The notes below the pieces were generated by a model. The model ran no database searches. It was not told the DNA's origin and saw only the letters and a list, made by a program, of their open reading frames with translations. A program made the translations under genes and the position numbers. A stretch of 64,000 nucleotides of DNA from JBBSHE01 sp038253325 (GTDB lineage Bacteria; Actinomycetota; Actinomycetes; Propionibacteriales; Nocardioidaceae), in assembly GCA_038253325.1 (NCBI GenBank), contig JBBSHE010000006.1, forward strand, positions 31,724 through 95,723, written 5' to 3'. Positions 35,864-44,669 of this stretch are shown in pieces. Within the stretch, counting starts at the first letter, position 1, and every line of letters starts with the position of its first letter.

Positions 35864-36780
35864 CGCAGTTCGCGACCGGTGAGGTCGAGAAAGACGTCCT
35901 CGAGCGTGCGGCGGGACGTCGACAGGTCTCTGAGCAGGACCCCGTTGTCGGCGCACCACGCCGCCACGGTTGCGACCGCGTCGGGGGACACGGCGGTTGT
36001 GATGGAGTACCGACCCTCCTCGTCGGCTCCGACCGACGTCCCGTCGGGCAGTCGCGCGACCAGCGAGCCGGTGTCGAGGCCCGGCTTCGCCCGCACCGTG
36101 ACCAGGTCTGTGGCGCCGGCCGTCGTCAGCTCGTCGGGGCTGCCCGAGGCCACCAACCTGCCCTGATCGACGATGTGAACCAGGGACGCGAGACGCTCGG
36201 CCTCCTCCATCTGGTGGGTCGTGAGGACCACGGTCACGCCCGCGTCACGCAGCTCGGCGATGAGATCCCAGCTCGCGTGCCTGGCCTGTGGATCGAGCCC
36301 GGTGGTTGGCTCGTCCAGGAAGACGAGCTCCGGGCGGCCGATGATGGCCATCGCCAGGTTCAGTCGCTGCTGCTGGCCGCCGCTTAGCCGGCGGTACGGC
36401 GTCCGGCCGGCGGTACCGAGCCCGAGCCGGTCGACGATCAGGTCGACGTCGAGCGGATGGGCGTACAACGCCGCGATATGGCGCAGCATCTCGGTCGCTC
36501 GAGCGCCCGACCAGGCGCCGCCGGACTGGAGCATCACGCCGACCCTCGGACGCAGTGGCCGGGCATCTGCCGCGGGGTCGAGCCCGAGAACGCGCACGGA
36601 TCCATGCTGCGGACGGCGAAACCCTTCGCACGTCTCGAGGGTCGTCGTCTTCCCGGCACCGTTCGGGCCGAGGATTGCAGTGACCCCGCCGGTCGGGATG
36701 CCGAACGACAGGCCGTCCACCGCGACGTTCTCGCGGTAGCGCATCACCAGGTCGGTGACCTCGACGGCGGGAGCGTTCAC
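35860..36780 (-). CDS. ABC transporter ATP-binding protein (DrrA-like)
   Basis: 306-residue ABC ATPase. Walker A GPNGAGKTT (38-46), signature LSGGQQQR (near 135), Walker B VFLDEPTTG and the H-loop LTTHQMEEAE are intact. A C-terminal regulatory domain (about 215-306) ends in RRTLEDVFLDLTGRELR, the usual end of DrrA-type exporters. The GTG at 36780 has TAGACT six bases upstream and looks leaderless. Partner of the following permease. Confidence 0.93.
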   Translation of the reverse strand: MNAPAVEVTDLVMRYRENVAVDGLSFGIPTGGVTAILGPNGAGKTTTLETCEGFRRPQHGSVRVLGLDPAADARPLRPRVGVMLQSGGAWSGARATEMLRHIAALYAHPLDVDLIVDRLGLGTAGRTPYRRLSGGQQQRLNLAMAIIGRPELVFLDEPTTGLDPQARHASWDLIAELRDAGVTVVLTTHQMEEAERLASLVHIVDQGRLVASGSPDELTTAGATDLVTVRAKPGLDTGSLVARLPDGTSVGADEEGRYSITTAVSPDAVATVAAWCADNGVLLRDLSTSRRTLEDVFLDLTGRELR

Positions 36781-36786
36781 GCGGTG

Positions 36787-36792
36787 AGTCTA
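36787..36792 (-). promoter_or_regulatory. -10 element of the ABC ATPase gene (leaderless)
   Basis: On the minus strand TAGACT is followed by six bases and the GTG start of the ATPase, with no ribosome site, predicting a leaderless transcript running to ctaA. Confidence 0.5.
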
Positions 36793-36833
36793 GGTTGCGC
36801 GCTGCCGGCCCGATCCGGGCCCGACCCCGTCGA

Positions 36834-36883
36834 GAGTTGTCGGTCCCTGACGGGGCCCTAGGCCCGTGAGGGACCGACAACTC
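36834..36883. repeat. palindromic repeat family B, copy 2
   Basis: A perfect 15-base inverted repeat (36834-36848 with 36869-36883), extended inward by ACGGG/CCCGT around a GCCCTAGG centre. It shares 21 of 23 bases (36837-36859) with the palindrome at 20809-20831. It lies between the divergent starts of the ABC ATPase and sufR, where a terminator would serve neither gene. Confidence 0.88.
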
Positions 36884-36924
36884 GAGGTTAGGGGAGGCTT
36901 TGTTGAAGCCGAGCCCGAATAACG

Positions 36925-36941
36925 TCACAATGGCGTTGTGA
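36925..36941. promoter_or_regulatory. candidate SufR operator over the sufR promoter
   Basis: TCACAA-TGGCG-TTGTGA is a perfect 6-5-6 inverted repeat. It covers a -10-like CACAAT (36926-36931), which lies 17 bases after a -35-like TTGAAG (36903-36908), and reaches the sufR start codon. Mycobacterial SufR also uses an inverted repeat with a five-base spacer in its own promoter. Autorepression of the suf operon is the natural reading. Confidence 0.65.
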
Positions 36942-37705
36942 AAATGGTTTCCGAGCTCGGCAGGTCGGATCGCGCGGCTGCGGCCTCGCCCGTCCGCGGA
37001 CCCGCGCCGTCGACCCCCCCCGAGACCGACGGGTCGACCCGCGGTCGCGTGGTCCGGTCGCTGCTCGAGAACGGTCCGTCGACGGCCGCCGACCTGGCGA
37101 AACGTCTCCGGCTGACCTCGGCGGCCGTCCGCAGGCATCTCGAACTGCTGGTGGACAACGGCTCGATCGAGATCCGTACTCCTCGCAGCGCGGGCACCCG
37201 TGGCCGCGGGCGTCCGGCGAAGGTGTTCGCGCTGACCGATCAGGGACGCGAGGCGTTCGACCAGGCGTATGACGACCTGGCCGCGACCGCACTGCGTTTC
37301 CTGCGCGAAACCGTCGGGGAGGACGCGGTTGCCGCGTTCGCCCGTCGGCGGGTCGCCGAGCTGGAGGATCGCTACCGAGCGATCGTCGAAGCTGCGCCCG
37401 AACACGAGAAGGCCGGCGCGCTGGCCCAGGCCCTCAGCGGTGACGGCTACGCCGCTTCCGTCGAGTCGTCCCCGCTCGGCGACCAGCTCTGCCAGCACCA
37501 CTGCCCCGTCGCGCACGTGGCGACGGAGTTCCCGGAGCTGTGCGAGGCCGAGACCGAGGTGTTCGCGAGGCTGCTCGGCAGCCACGTCCAACGCCTCGCG
37601 ACGATCGCGCACGGCGACGGCATCTGCACCACCAATGTCCCCCAGTCACCCATGGCCACCCGTTCGGGTGGTCGTGCCAACTCGCAGGAGAGGGTCACCC
37701 AATGA
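36938..37705 (+). CDS. sufR: iron-sulfur cluster-sensing repressor SufR
   Basis: 255-residue winged-helix regulator heading the suf operon. The HTH is at about 48-72 (STAADLAKRLRLTSAAVRRHLE) read as two helices, with a wing RGRGRPAKVFALT (88-100). Cluster-binding Cys residues are Cys185, Cys189 and Cys202 (CQHHCP and ELCEAE), with Cys230 further on, matching SufR. The GTG 36938 fits a leaderless start 7 bases after the -10; ATG 36944 is the alternative. The TGA overlaps the sufB ATG by four bases. Confidence 0.92.
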   Translation: MKMVSELGRSDRAAAASPVRGPAPSTPPETDGSTRGRVVRSLLENGPSTAADLAKRLRLTSAAVRRHLELLVDNGSIEIRTPRSAGTRGRGRPAKVFALTDQGREAFDQAYDDLAATALRFLRETVGEDAVAAFARRRVAELEDRYRAIVEAAPEHEKAGALAQALSGDGYAASVESSPLGDQLCQHHCPVAHVATEFPELCEAETEVFARLLGSHVQRLATIAHGDGICTTNVPQSPMATRSGGRANSQERVTQ

Positions 37706-39120
37706 CGTCGATCGAGGAACTGAACCCTGGGCTGAAGGGACTCGGCAGCTACGAGTACGGCTGGTCCGACTCCGACGCCGCCGGATCGGTCGCGAAGCGC
37801 GGACTGTCGGAGGACGTCGTGCGAGACATCTCGTCGCGGAAGAACGAGCCCGACTGGATGCTCGACCTGCGGCTCAAGGGGCTGAAGCTGTTCCGGCGCA
37901 AGCCGATGCCGGCATGGGGCGCTGACCTCGACAAGATCGACTTCGAAAACATCAAGTACTTCGTGCGGTCGACGGAGAAGCAGGCCACGAGCTGGGACGA
38001 GCTTCCCGACGACATCAAGAACACCTACGACCGGCTCGGCATCCCGGAGGCGGAGAAGCAGCGCCTCGTCGCAGGTGTCGCGGCGCAGTACGAGAGCGAG
38101 GTCGTCTACCACAAGATCCGGGAGGACCTCGAGGAGCAGGGCGTAATCTTTGTCGACACAGACGCGGGCCTTAAGCAGCACGAGGACCTGTTCCGCGAGT
38201 ACTTCAACACGGTCATCCCGGTCGGCGACAACAAGTTCGCCGCGCTCAACACATCTGTCTGGTCGGGTGGCTCGTTCATCTATGTCCCGAAAGGCGTTCA
38301 CGTCGACATCCCGCTGCAGGCGTACTTCCGGATCAACACCGAGAACATGGGCCAGTTCGAGCGGACGCTGATCGTCGTCGACGAGGGCGCGTACGTGCAC
38401 TACGTCGAGGGTTGCACCGCACCGATCTACAGCTCCGACTCACTGCACTCCGCCGTCGTCGAGATCATTGTCAAGAAGGATGCGCGGTGCCGTTACACCA
38501 CCATCCAGAACTGGTCGAACAACGTCTACAACCTGGTCACGAAGCGCGCCACCTGTGAGTCCGGCGCCACGATGGAGTGGGTCGACGGCAACATTGGCTC
38601 AAAGGTCACGATGAAGTACCCCGCGATCTACCTGCTCGGCGAGCATGCGAAGGGTGAGACATTGTCGATCGCGTTCGCCGGCGAGGGCCAGCACCAGGAC
38701 GCGGGCGCGAAGATGGTGCACGCCGCACCGCACACGTCGAGCTCGATCGTGTCGAAGTCCGTTGCCCGTGGCGGCGGACGTACGTCGTACCGCGGCCTGG
38801 TCCAGGTCGACGACGGTGCTCACCACTCGGCGTCGACGGTCCGCTGTGACGCACTACTCGTCGACACGATCAGCCGTTCCGACACCTATCCGTATGTCGA
38901 CGTGCGCGAGGACGACGTGAAGATGGGCCACGAGGCGACCGTCTCCAAGGTGAGCGACGACCAGCTGTTCTACCTGATGAGCCGCGGGATGGCCGAGGAC
39001 GAGGCGATGGCGATGATCGTGCGCGGGTTCATCGAGCCGATCGCCCGTGAGCTCCCCATGGAGTACGCCCTCGAGCTGAACCGGCTGATCGAGATGCAGA
39101 TGGAAGGCGCCGTCGGCTGA
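37702..39120 (+). CDS. sufB: Fe-S cluster assembly scaffold SufB
   Basis: 472-residue SufB, the core scaffold of the SufBCD complex where clusters are assembled. Conserved C-terminal-half segments are present: GKxxSxAFAGEGQHQDAGAKM-like region, SVARGGGRTSYRGLV and CDALLVDTISRSDTYP with the functional Cys. It ends with SRGMAEDEAMAMIVRGF shared with SufD. There is no intein, unlike many mycobacterial SufB. ATG 37702 overlaps sufR. Confidence 0.98.
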   Translation: MTSIEELNPGLKGLGSYEYGWSDSDAAGSVAKRGLSEDVVRDISSRKNEPDWMLDLRLKGLKLFRRKPMPAWGADLDKIDFENIKYFVRSTEKQATSWDELPDDIKNTYDRLGIPEAEKQRLVAGVAAQYESEVVYHKIREDLEEQGVIFVDTDAGLKQHEDLFREYFNTVIPVGDNKFAALNTSVWSGGSFIYVPKGVHVDIPLQAYFRINTENMGQFERTLIVVDEGAYVHYVEGCTAPIYSSDSLHSAVVEIIVKKDARCRYTTIQNWSNNVYNLVTKRATCESGATMEWVDGNIGSKVTMKYPAIYLLGEHAKGETLSIAFAGEGQHQDAGAKMVHAAPHTSSSIVSKSVARGGGRTSYRGLVQVDDGAHHSASTVRCDALLVDTISRSDTYPYVDVREDDVKMGHEATVSKVSDDQLFYLMSRGMAEDEAMAMIVRGFIEPIARELPMEYALELNRLIEMQMEGAVG

Positions 39121-39154
39121 CCCGGCCGCACCACCCATCCGTCACCCCGAGAAC

Positions 39155-40396
39155 ATGGAAGCGAAGTACGTGACCTCATCCGATGCGGCAACCATCGAGC
39201 GCGCGATCGAGACGGTGGAAAGCCACCTGCACCCCGTGCCGTCGTACGACCTCGCCGACCATCCGGTCCCGACGGGTCTGGAAGAGGTTTGGCGGTTCAC
39301 GCCGCTCAAGCGTCTGCGCGGCATCCTCGACGGTGCGCCGTCGGACGGACACCTGAGGTGGGACACCGACCTGCCTGACGGCGTCACCGTCGAGGCGATC
39401 TCCGCGGAGTCGGCCGCGAAGCTCGGCGAGAGCGCGCCGGCCGACCGCCCGTCTGCGCTGGCCGTCGCGAACGGTGGGGGCGCAGTCCTGATCGACGTTC
39501 CGGCCGAGACCGAGCTGGACAAGCCGGTACTTGTGGCGCTCAGCGGCGCATCGGCAGACGACCTGGTCTGGGGACACATCGTCGTGCGGATCGGCCACCA
39601 CGCAAAGGCGACGGTCGTCTTCGAGCACACGGGGAGTACGCGGTACAGCGCGACCACGTCCGTGCTCGTCGGAGACGGTGCTCAGCTCGACCTGGTGTCC
39701 CTGCAGATGTGGGACGCAGACACCGTCCACCTCGGCCAGGTCGGCGTTCGGGTCGGCCGGGACGCCCACGTACGCACGTTCCAGGCGAGCCTCGGCGGCG
39801 ACCTCGTGCGGATCAACGAGAATGTCTCCTACGACGCCCCCGGAGGCGAGCTGGAGTCGTTCGGGCTCTACTTCGTCGACGCCGACCAGCACATCGAGCA
39901 CCGGTTGTTCGTCGATCACAATGCCCCGAAGACCAAGAGCCACGTCGCCTACAAGGGCGCGTTACAGGGCAAGGGGGCGCACTCGGTGTGGGTCGGTGAC
40001 GTCCTGATCCGCAAGGTGGCGGAGGGAATCCAGACCTACGAGGAGAACCGCAACCTCATCCTCACCGACGGTTGCCGTGCCGACTCCGTACCGAACCTCG
40101 AGATCGAGACCGGTGAGATCGTCGGTGCCGGCCACGCCGCCGCGACCGGGCGCTTCGACGACGAGCAGCTGTTCTACCTGCGTAGCCGCGGCGTGACGGA
40201 GGACGAGGCGAGACGGCTCGTTGTCCACGGTTTCTTCGCCGACACCGTCCGCCGGATCGGAGTGCCCGAGGTGGAGGCACGGCTGCTCGCGGCCGTGGAG
40301 AAAGAGCTCGAGGTCAACGTCGGCCTGAATCCGGCGAACGTGGTCAGTGGGCCGGCCCTGACACCTGTCCGCGAACAAGCGAGGCAGAGCCGATGA
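39155..40396 (+). CDS. sufD: Fe-S cluster assembly protein SufD
   Basis: 413-residue SufD, partner of SufB with a right-handed beta-helix. The C-terminal half has RLFVDHNAPKTKSHVAYKG, NRNLILTDGCRADSVPNLEI (functional His/Cys region) and LRSRGVTEDEARRLVVHGF. ATG 39155 lies 34 bases after sufB; the TGA overlaps the following Rieske gene (ATGA). Confidence 0.97.
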   Translation: MEAKYVTSSDAATIERAIETVESHLHPVPSYDLADHPVPTGLEEVWRFTPLKRLRGILDGAPSDGHLRWDTDLPDGVTVEAISAESAAKLGESAPADRPSALAVANGGGAVLIDVPAETELDKPVLVALSGASADDLVWGHIVVRIGHHAKATVVFEHTGSTRYSATTSVLVGDGAQLDLVSLQMWDADTVHLGQVGVRVGRDAHVRTFQASLGGDLVRINENVSYDAPGGELESFGLYFVDADQHIEHRLFVDHNAPKTKSHVAYKGALQGKGAHSVWVGDVLIRKVAEGIQTYEENRNLILTDGCRADSVPNLEIETGEIVGAGHAAATGRFDDEQLFYLRSRGVTEDEARRLVVHGFFADTVRRIGVPEVEARLLAAVEKELEVNVGLNPANVVSGPALTPVREQARQSR

Positions 40397-40734
40397 GCAG
40401 CTTTGCCGCCGCCGCCGCCCGCTCCGATGTCGAGGAGGGCAAGTCCGTGCCCGTCATCGTCGACGGGGTCGAGGTGGCGCTGGTCCGTAGCGGAGGCGTG
40501 GTGTTCGCGATCCGGGACGAGTGCTCACATGCCGCCGTCCCGCTCAGCGAAGGTGACGTCGGCGACTGCGAGATCGAGTGCTGGCTGCACGGCTCGCGGT
40601 TCGATCTGCGCACCGGCGAGCCGATCGGCCTGCCGGCCACCGTATCCGTCCCGGTCTACCCCGTCCGGATCGACGGTGACGACATCCTCGTCAACGTCCA
40701 CGAACCCCTCAACTCAGAGCAGCTGAGCTACTGA
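40393..40734 (+). CDS. Rieske 2Fe-2S ferredoxin-like protein in the suf operon
   Basis: 113-residue soluble Rieske protein (non-haem-oxygenase ferredoxin type). Ligands are Cys-Ser-His in DECSHAAVPL (about 42-51) and Cys-x2-His in ECWLHGSRFD (about 60-69). Its place between sufD and sufC, overlapping sufD by four bases, is conserved in actinobacteria. It may supply electrons for cluster assembly or carry a cluster; no direct evidence is in the sequence. Confidence 0.94.
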   Translation: MSSFAAAAARSDVEEGKSVPVIVDGVEVALVRSGGVVFAIRDECSHAAVPLSEGDVGDCEIECWLHGSRFDLRTGEPIGLPATVSVPVYPVRIDGDDILVNVHEPLNSEQLSY

Positions 40735-40767
40735 GCAACTTGCGAGCAGCACGGAGAACGAGCACAC

Positions 40768-41526
40768 ATGGCCACCTTGGACATCAAGAACCTGCACGTG
40801 TCGGTCGACACCACCGATGGGCGCAAGGAAATCCTGCGCGGCGTCGACCTGACGGTCTCGTCCGGCGAGACGCACGCGATCATGGGCCCGAACGGGTCCG
40901 GAAAGTCGACGCTCGCGTACTCCATCGCCGGACACCCGAAGTACGTCATCACCGAGGGGTCAGTGACCCTCGACGGTGAGAACCTGCTGACCCTGAGTGT
41001 CGACGCCCGCGCCCGCGCCGGCCTGTTCCTCGCCATGCAGTACCCCGTGGAGGTCCCCGGGGTATCTGTCTCGAACTTCCTGCGCACCGCGAAGACCGCT
41101 TTGGACGGGAAGGCGCCCCAGCTGCGTACCTGGGTCAAGGACGTCACCAGCGCCCTCGAGCGGGTCAAGATGGACACGGCATTCGCCCAACGCAACGTCA
41201 ACGAGGGATTCTCCGGAGGCGAGAAGAAGCGCAACGAGATCGTCCAGCTCGAGCTGCTCAACCCGAGGTTCGCGATCCTCGACGAGACGGACTCCGGCCT
41301 CGACATCGACGCGCTGCGGATCGTGGCCGACGGCGTCAACCGGTTCCGGGCGCAGAAGGACCGCGGCGTCCTGCTGATCACCCACTACACGCGCATCCTG
41401 CGCTACATCAAGCCCGACTTCGTCCATGTTTTCGTCGCAGGCAGGGTCGCCGAGGAAGGTGGCTCCGAGCTCGCCGAGCGGCTGGAAGCCGAGGGCTACG
41501 ACAAGTACGTCTCGGTCGGCGCCTGA
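40768..41526 (+). CDS. sufC: Fe-S cluster assembly ATPase SufC
   Basis: 252-residue ABC-type ATPase of the SufBCD complex. Walker A GPNGSGKST (40-48), signature FSGGEKKRNE, Walker B FAILDETDSGLDIDAL and the H-loop LLITHYTRIL are intact. The DETDSGLD Walker B extension is specific to SufC. ATG 40768 lies 33 bases after the Rieske gene. Confidence 0.98.
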   Translation: MATLDIKNLHVSVDTTDGRKEILRGVDLTVSSGETHAIMGPNGSGKSTLAYSIAGHPKYVITEGSVTLDGENLLTLSVDARARAGLFLAMQYPVEVPGVSVSNFLRTAKTALDGKAPQLRTWVKDVTSALERVKMDTAFAQRNVNEGFSGGEKKRNEIVQLELLNPRFAILDETDSGLDIDALRIVADGVNRFRAQKDRGVLLITHYTRILRYIKPDFVHVFVAGRVAEEGGSELAERLEAEGYDKYVSVGA

Positions 41527-41660
41527 CGGGCGGCTCGCGGCGTTGTCGGCGTCGGCAATAGACGCACTAGTGCCTCCTTCTCCGCCGTGCGATCCATCCC
41601 GTCAGCCGCCGCCGATCAGGACAAGAGAGAAAGACAGAGAGAGAGAGGAGTTGGGATTAA

Positions 41661-42944
41661 GTGACATTGGACAATGCTCCTCTCGCTTCGGGGCTCGACG
41701 TCGAGCGCATTCGTGAAGACTTCCCGATCTTGTCCCGACGGCTGCCGGGTGACCTGCCTCTCGTCTACCTCGACAGCGCGAACACGTCGCAGAAGCCGCG
41801 CCAGGTCCTCGATGTCGTGCACGAGCACTACACCCGGCACAACGCGAACGTCGCCCGCGCGATGCACACCGTCGGCGAGGAGGCGACGGCGGCGTTCGAA
41901 GCAGCGCGTGACAAGGTCGCCGCGTTCATCAAGGCACCGTCTCGTGACGAGGTGATCTTCACCAAGAACTCCACCGAGGCGCTGAACCTGGTGGCGAACA
42001 CGCTGGCGTGGGCTGGCGGCAGGCTCGAGATCGGCCCGGGCGACGAGATCGTGATCAGCGAGATGGAGCACCACTCGAACATCGTCCCGTGGCAGCTGCT
42101 CGCCGAACGCAAGAGGGCTCGGCTGCGCTGGTTCGGCGTCACCGACGAGGGCAGGCTGGATCTCGACTCGGCTGCGTCCGGCGACCTGTTGAACGAACGG
42201 ACCAAGGTGGTCGCGGTGACCTGGGTCTCGAACGTGCTGGGCACCGTCAACCCGGTCGCCGAGCTGGCGCGGCGTGCACACGAGGTCGAGGCGCTGCTCG
42301 TCGTGGACGCGTCCCAGGCAGTGCCGCAGATGCCGGTGGACATGGCGGCCATCGATGCCGACTTCGTCGCGTTCACCGGTCACAAGATGGTGGGGCCCAC
42401 CGGGATCGGAGTGTTGTGGGGTCGCGGAAGCATCCTGGATGAGCTGCCACCGTTTCTCGGCGGTGGTTCCATGATCGAGACCGTCACGATGACGACGTCG
42501 ACATACGCGACGGCACCGTACAAGTTCGAGGCCGGAACACCGCCGATCGCCCAGGCGGTCGGTCTCGGCGCGGCCGTCGACTACCTGTCGGCGATCGGGA
42601 TGGAGAACGTCGCGGGGCACGAGCAGGCGATCACGGCGTACGCGCTCGAGCGGTTGTCCGAGGTCGGGAGATTGAGGATCCTCGGCCCCGACGTGCCCGT
42701 CGACCGAGGCGGTGCGATCAGCTTCGAGCTGGCCGACATCCACCCCCACGATGTGGCCCAGCTGCTGGACTCGCGCGGCGTCGCTGTCCGAGCCGGCCAC
42801 CACTGTGCCCGGCCGCTGCACGAACGATTCGGTGTCCAGTCGTCCGTCCGCGCCTCGTCGTACCTCTACACGACACCTGAGGAAATCGATGCGCTGGTCG
42901 ATGCGTTGCACTACACGAAGAAGTACTTCCGGGTGGACGACTGA
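41661..42944 (+). CDS. sufS: cysteine desulfurase SufS
   Basis: 427-residue PLP-dependent group II cysteine desulfurase, releasing sulfur from cysteine. Lys242 in GHKMVGPTG binds PLP and Cys382 in RAGHHCARPL is the persulfide site; EMEHHSN and VDASQA are further signatures. A purine-rich stretch ending GAGAGGAG provides the ribosome site for GTG 41661. It overlaps sufU by one base (42944) and probably works with it. Confidence 0.98.
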   Translation: MTLDNAPLASGLDVERIREDFPILSRRLPGDLPLVYLDSANTSQKPRQVLDVVHEHYTRHNANVARAMHTVGEEATAAFEAARDKVAAFIKAPSRDEVIFTKNSTEALNLVANTLAWAGGRLEIGPGDEIVISEMEHHSNIVPWQLLAERKRARLRWFGVTDEGRLDLDSAASGDLLNERTKVVAVTWVSNVLGTVNPVAELARRAHEVEALLVVDASQAVPQMPVDMAAIDADFVAFTGHKMVGPTGIGVLWGRGSILDELPPFLGGGSMIETVTMTTSTYATAPYKFEAGTPPIAQAVGLGAAVDYLSAIGMENVAGHEQAITAYALERLSEVGRLRILGPDVPVDRGGAISFELADIHPHDVAQLLDSRGVAVRAGHHCARPLHERFGVQSSVRASSYLYTTPEEIDALVDALHYTKKYFRVDD

Positions 42945-43393
42945 TGAATGTCGACGCGCTGTACCAGGACATCATCCTGGACCATTACAAGAACCCCCAT
43001 CACGCCGGTCTGCGGGAACCGTACGACGCCGAGGTGCACCATGTGAACCCCACCTGCGGCGACGAGGTGACCCTGCGGGTGCGGGTCCGCGACCACGTCA
43101 TCGAGGACGTGTCGTACCACGCTCAGGGATGCTCGATCTCGCAGGCGTCGACGTCGGTGCTCGCCGACCTGCTGATCGGGAAGTCGGTCGCGGACGCGAT
43201 GGCGATCCATGCCACGTTCGCCGACCTGCTGGCGAGCCGGGGACAGGTCGAGCCGGACGAGGAGGTTCTGGAGGACGGAGTCGCCTTCGCAGGCGTCGCG
43301 AGATTCCCGGCGAGGGTGAAGTGCGCGCTGCTCGGCTGGATGGCGTGGAAGGATGCCACCGCGGCTGCGGTGCAGAACACGGAGGAGGAGTGA
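42944..43393 (+). CDS. sufU: SufU, zinc-dependent sulfurtransferase partner of SufS
   Basis: 149-residue IscU-like SufU. The zinc/persulfide residues Cys38 and Asp40 (PTCGDEV), Cys63 (HAQGCSISQAS) and Cys127 (RVKCALL) are present. The insertion between the second and third Cys typical of SufU rather than IscU is visible. It accepts sulfur from SufS. Coupled start with sufS. Confidence 0.96.
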   Translation: MNVDALYQDIILDHYKNPHHAGLREPYDAEVHHVNPTCGDEVTLRVRVRDHVIEDVSYHAQGCSISQASTSVLADLLIGKSVADAMAIHATFADLLASRGQVEPDEEVLEDGVAFAGVARFPARVKCALLGWMAWKDATAAAVQNTEEE

Positions 43394-43394
43394 G

Positions 43395-43787
43395 ATGACG
43401 GACACGAACCAGGCCAGCCCGGCAAGGCAGGACCCTCATGCAGACATTGCGGAGGTCGACACCGACCCGGCATCGGGCGCCGTCTCGACCGATGACGTCG
43501 TCGAGGCGCTCAAGGACGTGGTCGACCCCGAGCTCGGCATCAACGTCGTCGACCTGGGCCTGATCTACGGCGTTCACCTCGACGAGGGGTCGGTCGCGAC
43601 GATCGATATGACGCTCACCTCGGCCGCTTGCCCGTTGACCGACATGATCGAGGACCAGACCCGCACCGCCCTCGAGGGGCTCGTGAACGACTTCCGGATC
43701 AACTGGGTATGGATGCCGCCGTGGGGTCCGGACAAGATCAGCGACGATGGACGCGAGATGCTCCGCGCCCTCGGGTTCAACGTCTGA
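43395..43787 (+). CDS. sufT: SufT-like metal-sulfur cluster protein (DUF59/MIP18 family)
   Basis: 130-residue protein with the MIP18/DUF59 domain: VVDPELGINVVDLGLIYGV (about 49-67) and MTLTSAACPLTDMIEDQ with the conserved Cys. SufT proteins help mature Fe-S proteins under high demand. The N-terminal ~35 residues are acidic and variable. ATG 43395 follows GGAGGAGGAG, which also forms the end of sufU. Last gene of the suf operon. Confidence 0.92.
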   Translation: MTDTNQASPARQDPHADIAEVDTDPASGAVSTDDVVEALKDVVDPELGINVVDLGLIYGVHLDEGSVATIDMTLTSAACPLTDMIEDQTRTALEGLVNDFRINWVWMPPWGPDKISDDGREMLRALGFNV

Positions 43788-43826
43788 CGCCCGTCCCGAT
43801 GGAATGATGGGTGGCCGGGTGGGTCC

Positions 43827-44669
43827 ATGACGCTTCCCGCGGATAGTCATGTGCACAGCGAGTGGTCCTGGGATACGGGGGCGGCAGCGTCGATGGAGCG
43901 AACCTGCGCGCAAGCGATCGAGCTGGGCCTTCCCGCCGTGGCTTTCACTGACCACTTGGACTTGATGGCCTGGCAAGTCGACCCCAGCGACCTCGATGGC
44001 TTTGATCATTTCAAGCCGTTTCTTACGTCAGAAGGAGCGCTCGCGCCACCCCCGATGGACATCGACGGATATTTGGAGTGCGTCGACCGCTGCCGCGTCA
44101 AGTTCCCGGACCTTCGAATCATCACCGGAGTGGAGCTCGGCCAACCACATCGGACCGGCGAAGCTGCTGCCAAGCTCGTTGGCTTCGGACAGCTCGAGCG
44201 AGTCATCGGTTCCTTGCACGCGTTACCGGTTGGGGACCAATTCTTCGAGCCGCCAGGGTTGTACCGGCTTTGGCCAGCAGCCGACGTCATCCGGGAATAT
44301 CTGGCTGAGGTGCCCCGCATGATCGATGGTTCCGATGCTTTCACGGTACTAACTCACATCGACTACGCAGTCCGTTACTGGCCGACAGAGGATGCTGGAC
44401 CCTTCGATCCGAGCCAGTTCGAGGATGACTTCCGTCATGCCCTACGCGTGGTGGCGGGTAGCGGTCGGGCACTAGAGATGAACGTGGGGGGGACGCTGCG
44501 TCCGTGGATCGCGCAGTGGTGGAGCGAAGAAGGCGGACAAGCAATCACGTTCGGAAGTGACGCCCACGGGCCGGCGTCGGTCGGACGCCACTTCCCAGAG
44601 GCTGTGGCCATGGTTGGGGCCCACGGTTTCCGCCCCGGCCGTAGTCCGGATGACTTCTGGACGCGCTAG
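43827..44669 (+). CDS. PHP-domain phosphoesterase (HisK-type histidinol phosphatase-like)
   Basis: 280-residue PHP-domain hydrolase. Metal-binding motifs are DSHVHSEWSWD (His8, His10), FTDHLD (Asp42, His43), a Glu in ITGVELG, a GSLHAL His, LTHIDYA and the closing FGSDAHGP. The layout resembles histidinol-phosphatases of the PHP type or related nucleases; substrate unknown. The stretch 43980-44420 uses more A/T-ending codons than its neighbours, suggesting acquisition. Its TAG stop shares the central CTAG with the stop of the converging gene. Confidence 0.8.
   Translation: MTLPADSHVHSEWSWDTGAAASMERTCAQAIELGLPAVAFTDHLDLMAWQVDPSDLDGFDHFKPFLTSEGALAPPPMDIDGYLECVDRCRVKFPDLRIITGVELGQPHRTGEAAAKLVGFGQLERVIGSLHALPVGDQFFEPPGLYRLWPAADVIREYLAEVPRMIDGSDAFTVLTHIDYAVRYWPTEDAGPFDPSQFEDDFRHALRVVAGSGRALEMNVGGTLRPWIAQWWSEEGGQAITFGSDAHGPASVGRHFPEAVAMVGAHGFRPGRSPDDFWTR

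Noticed and set aside
41622..41652. GA-rich tract before sufS (GAGAGAGAGAGGAG)
   Set aside because: Simple purine tract that also provides the ribosome site; no copy elsewhere in the window and no structure.
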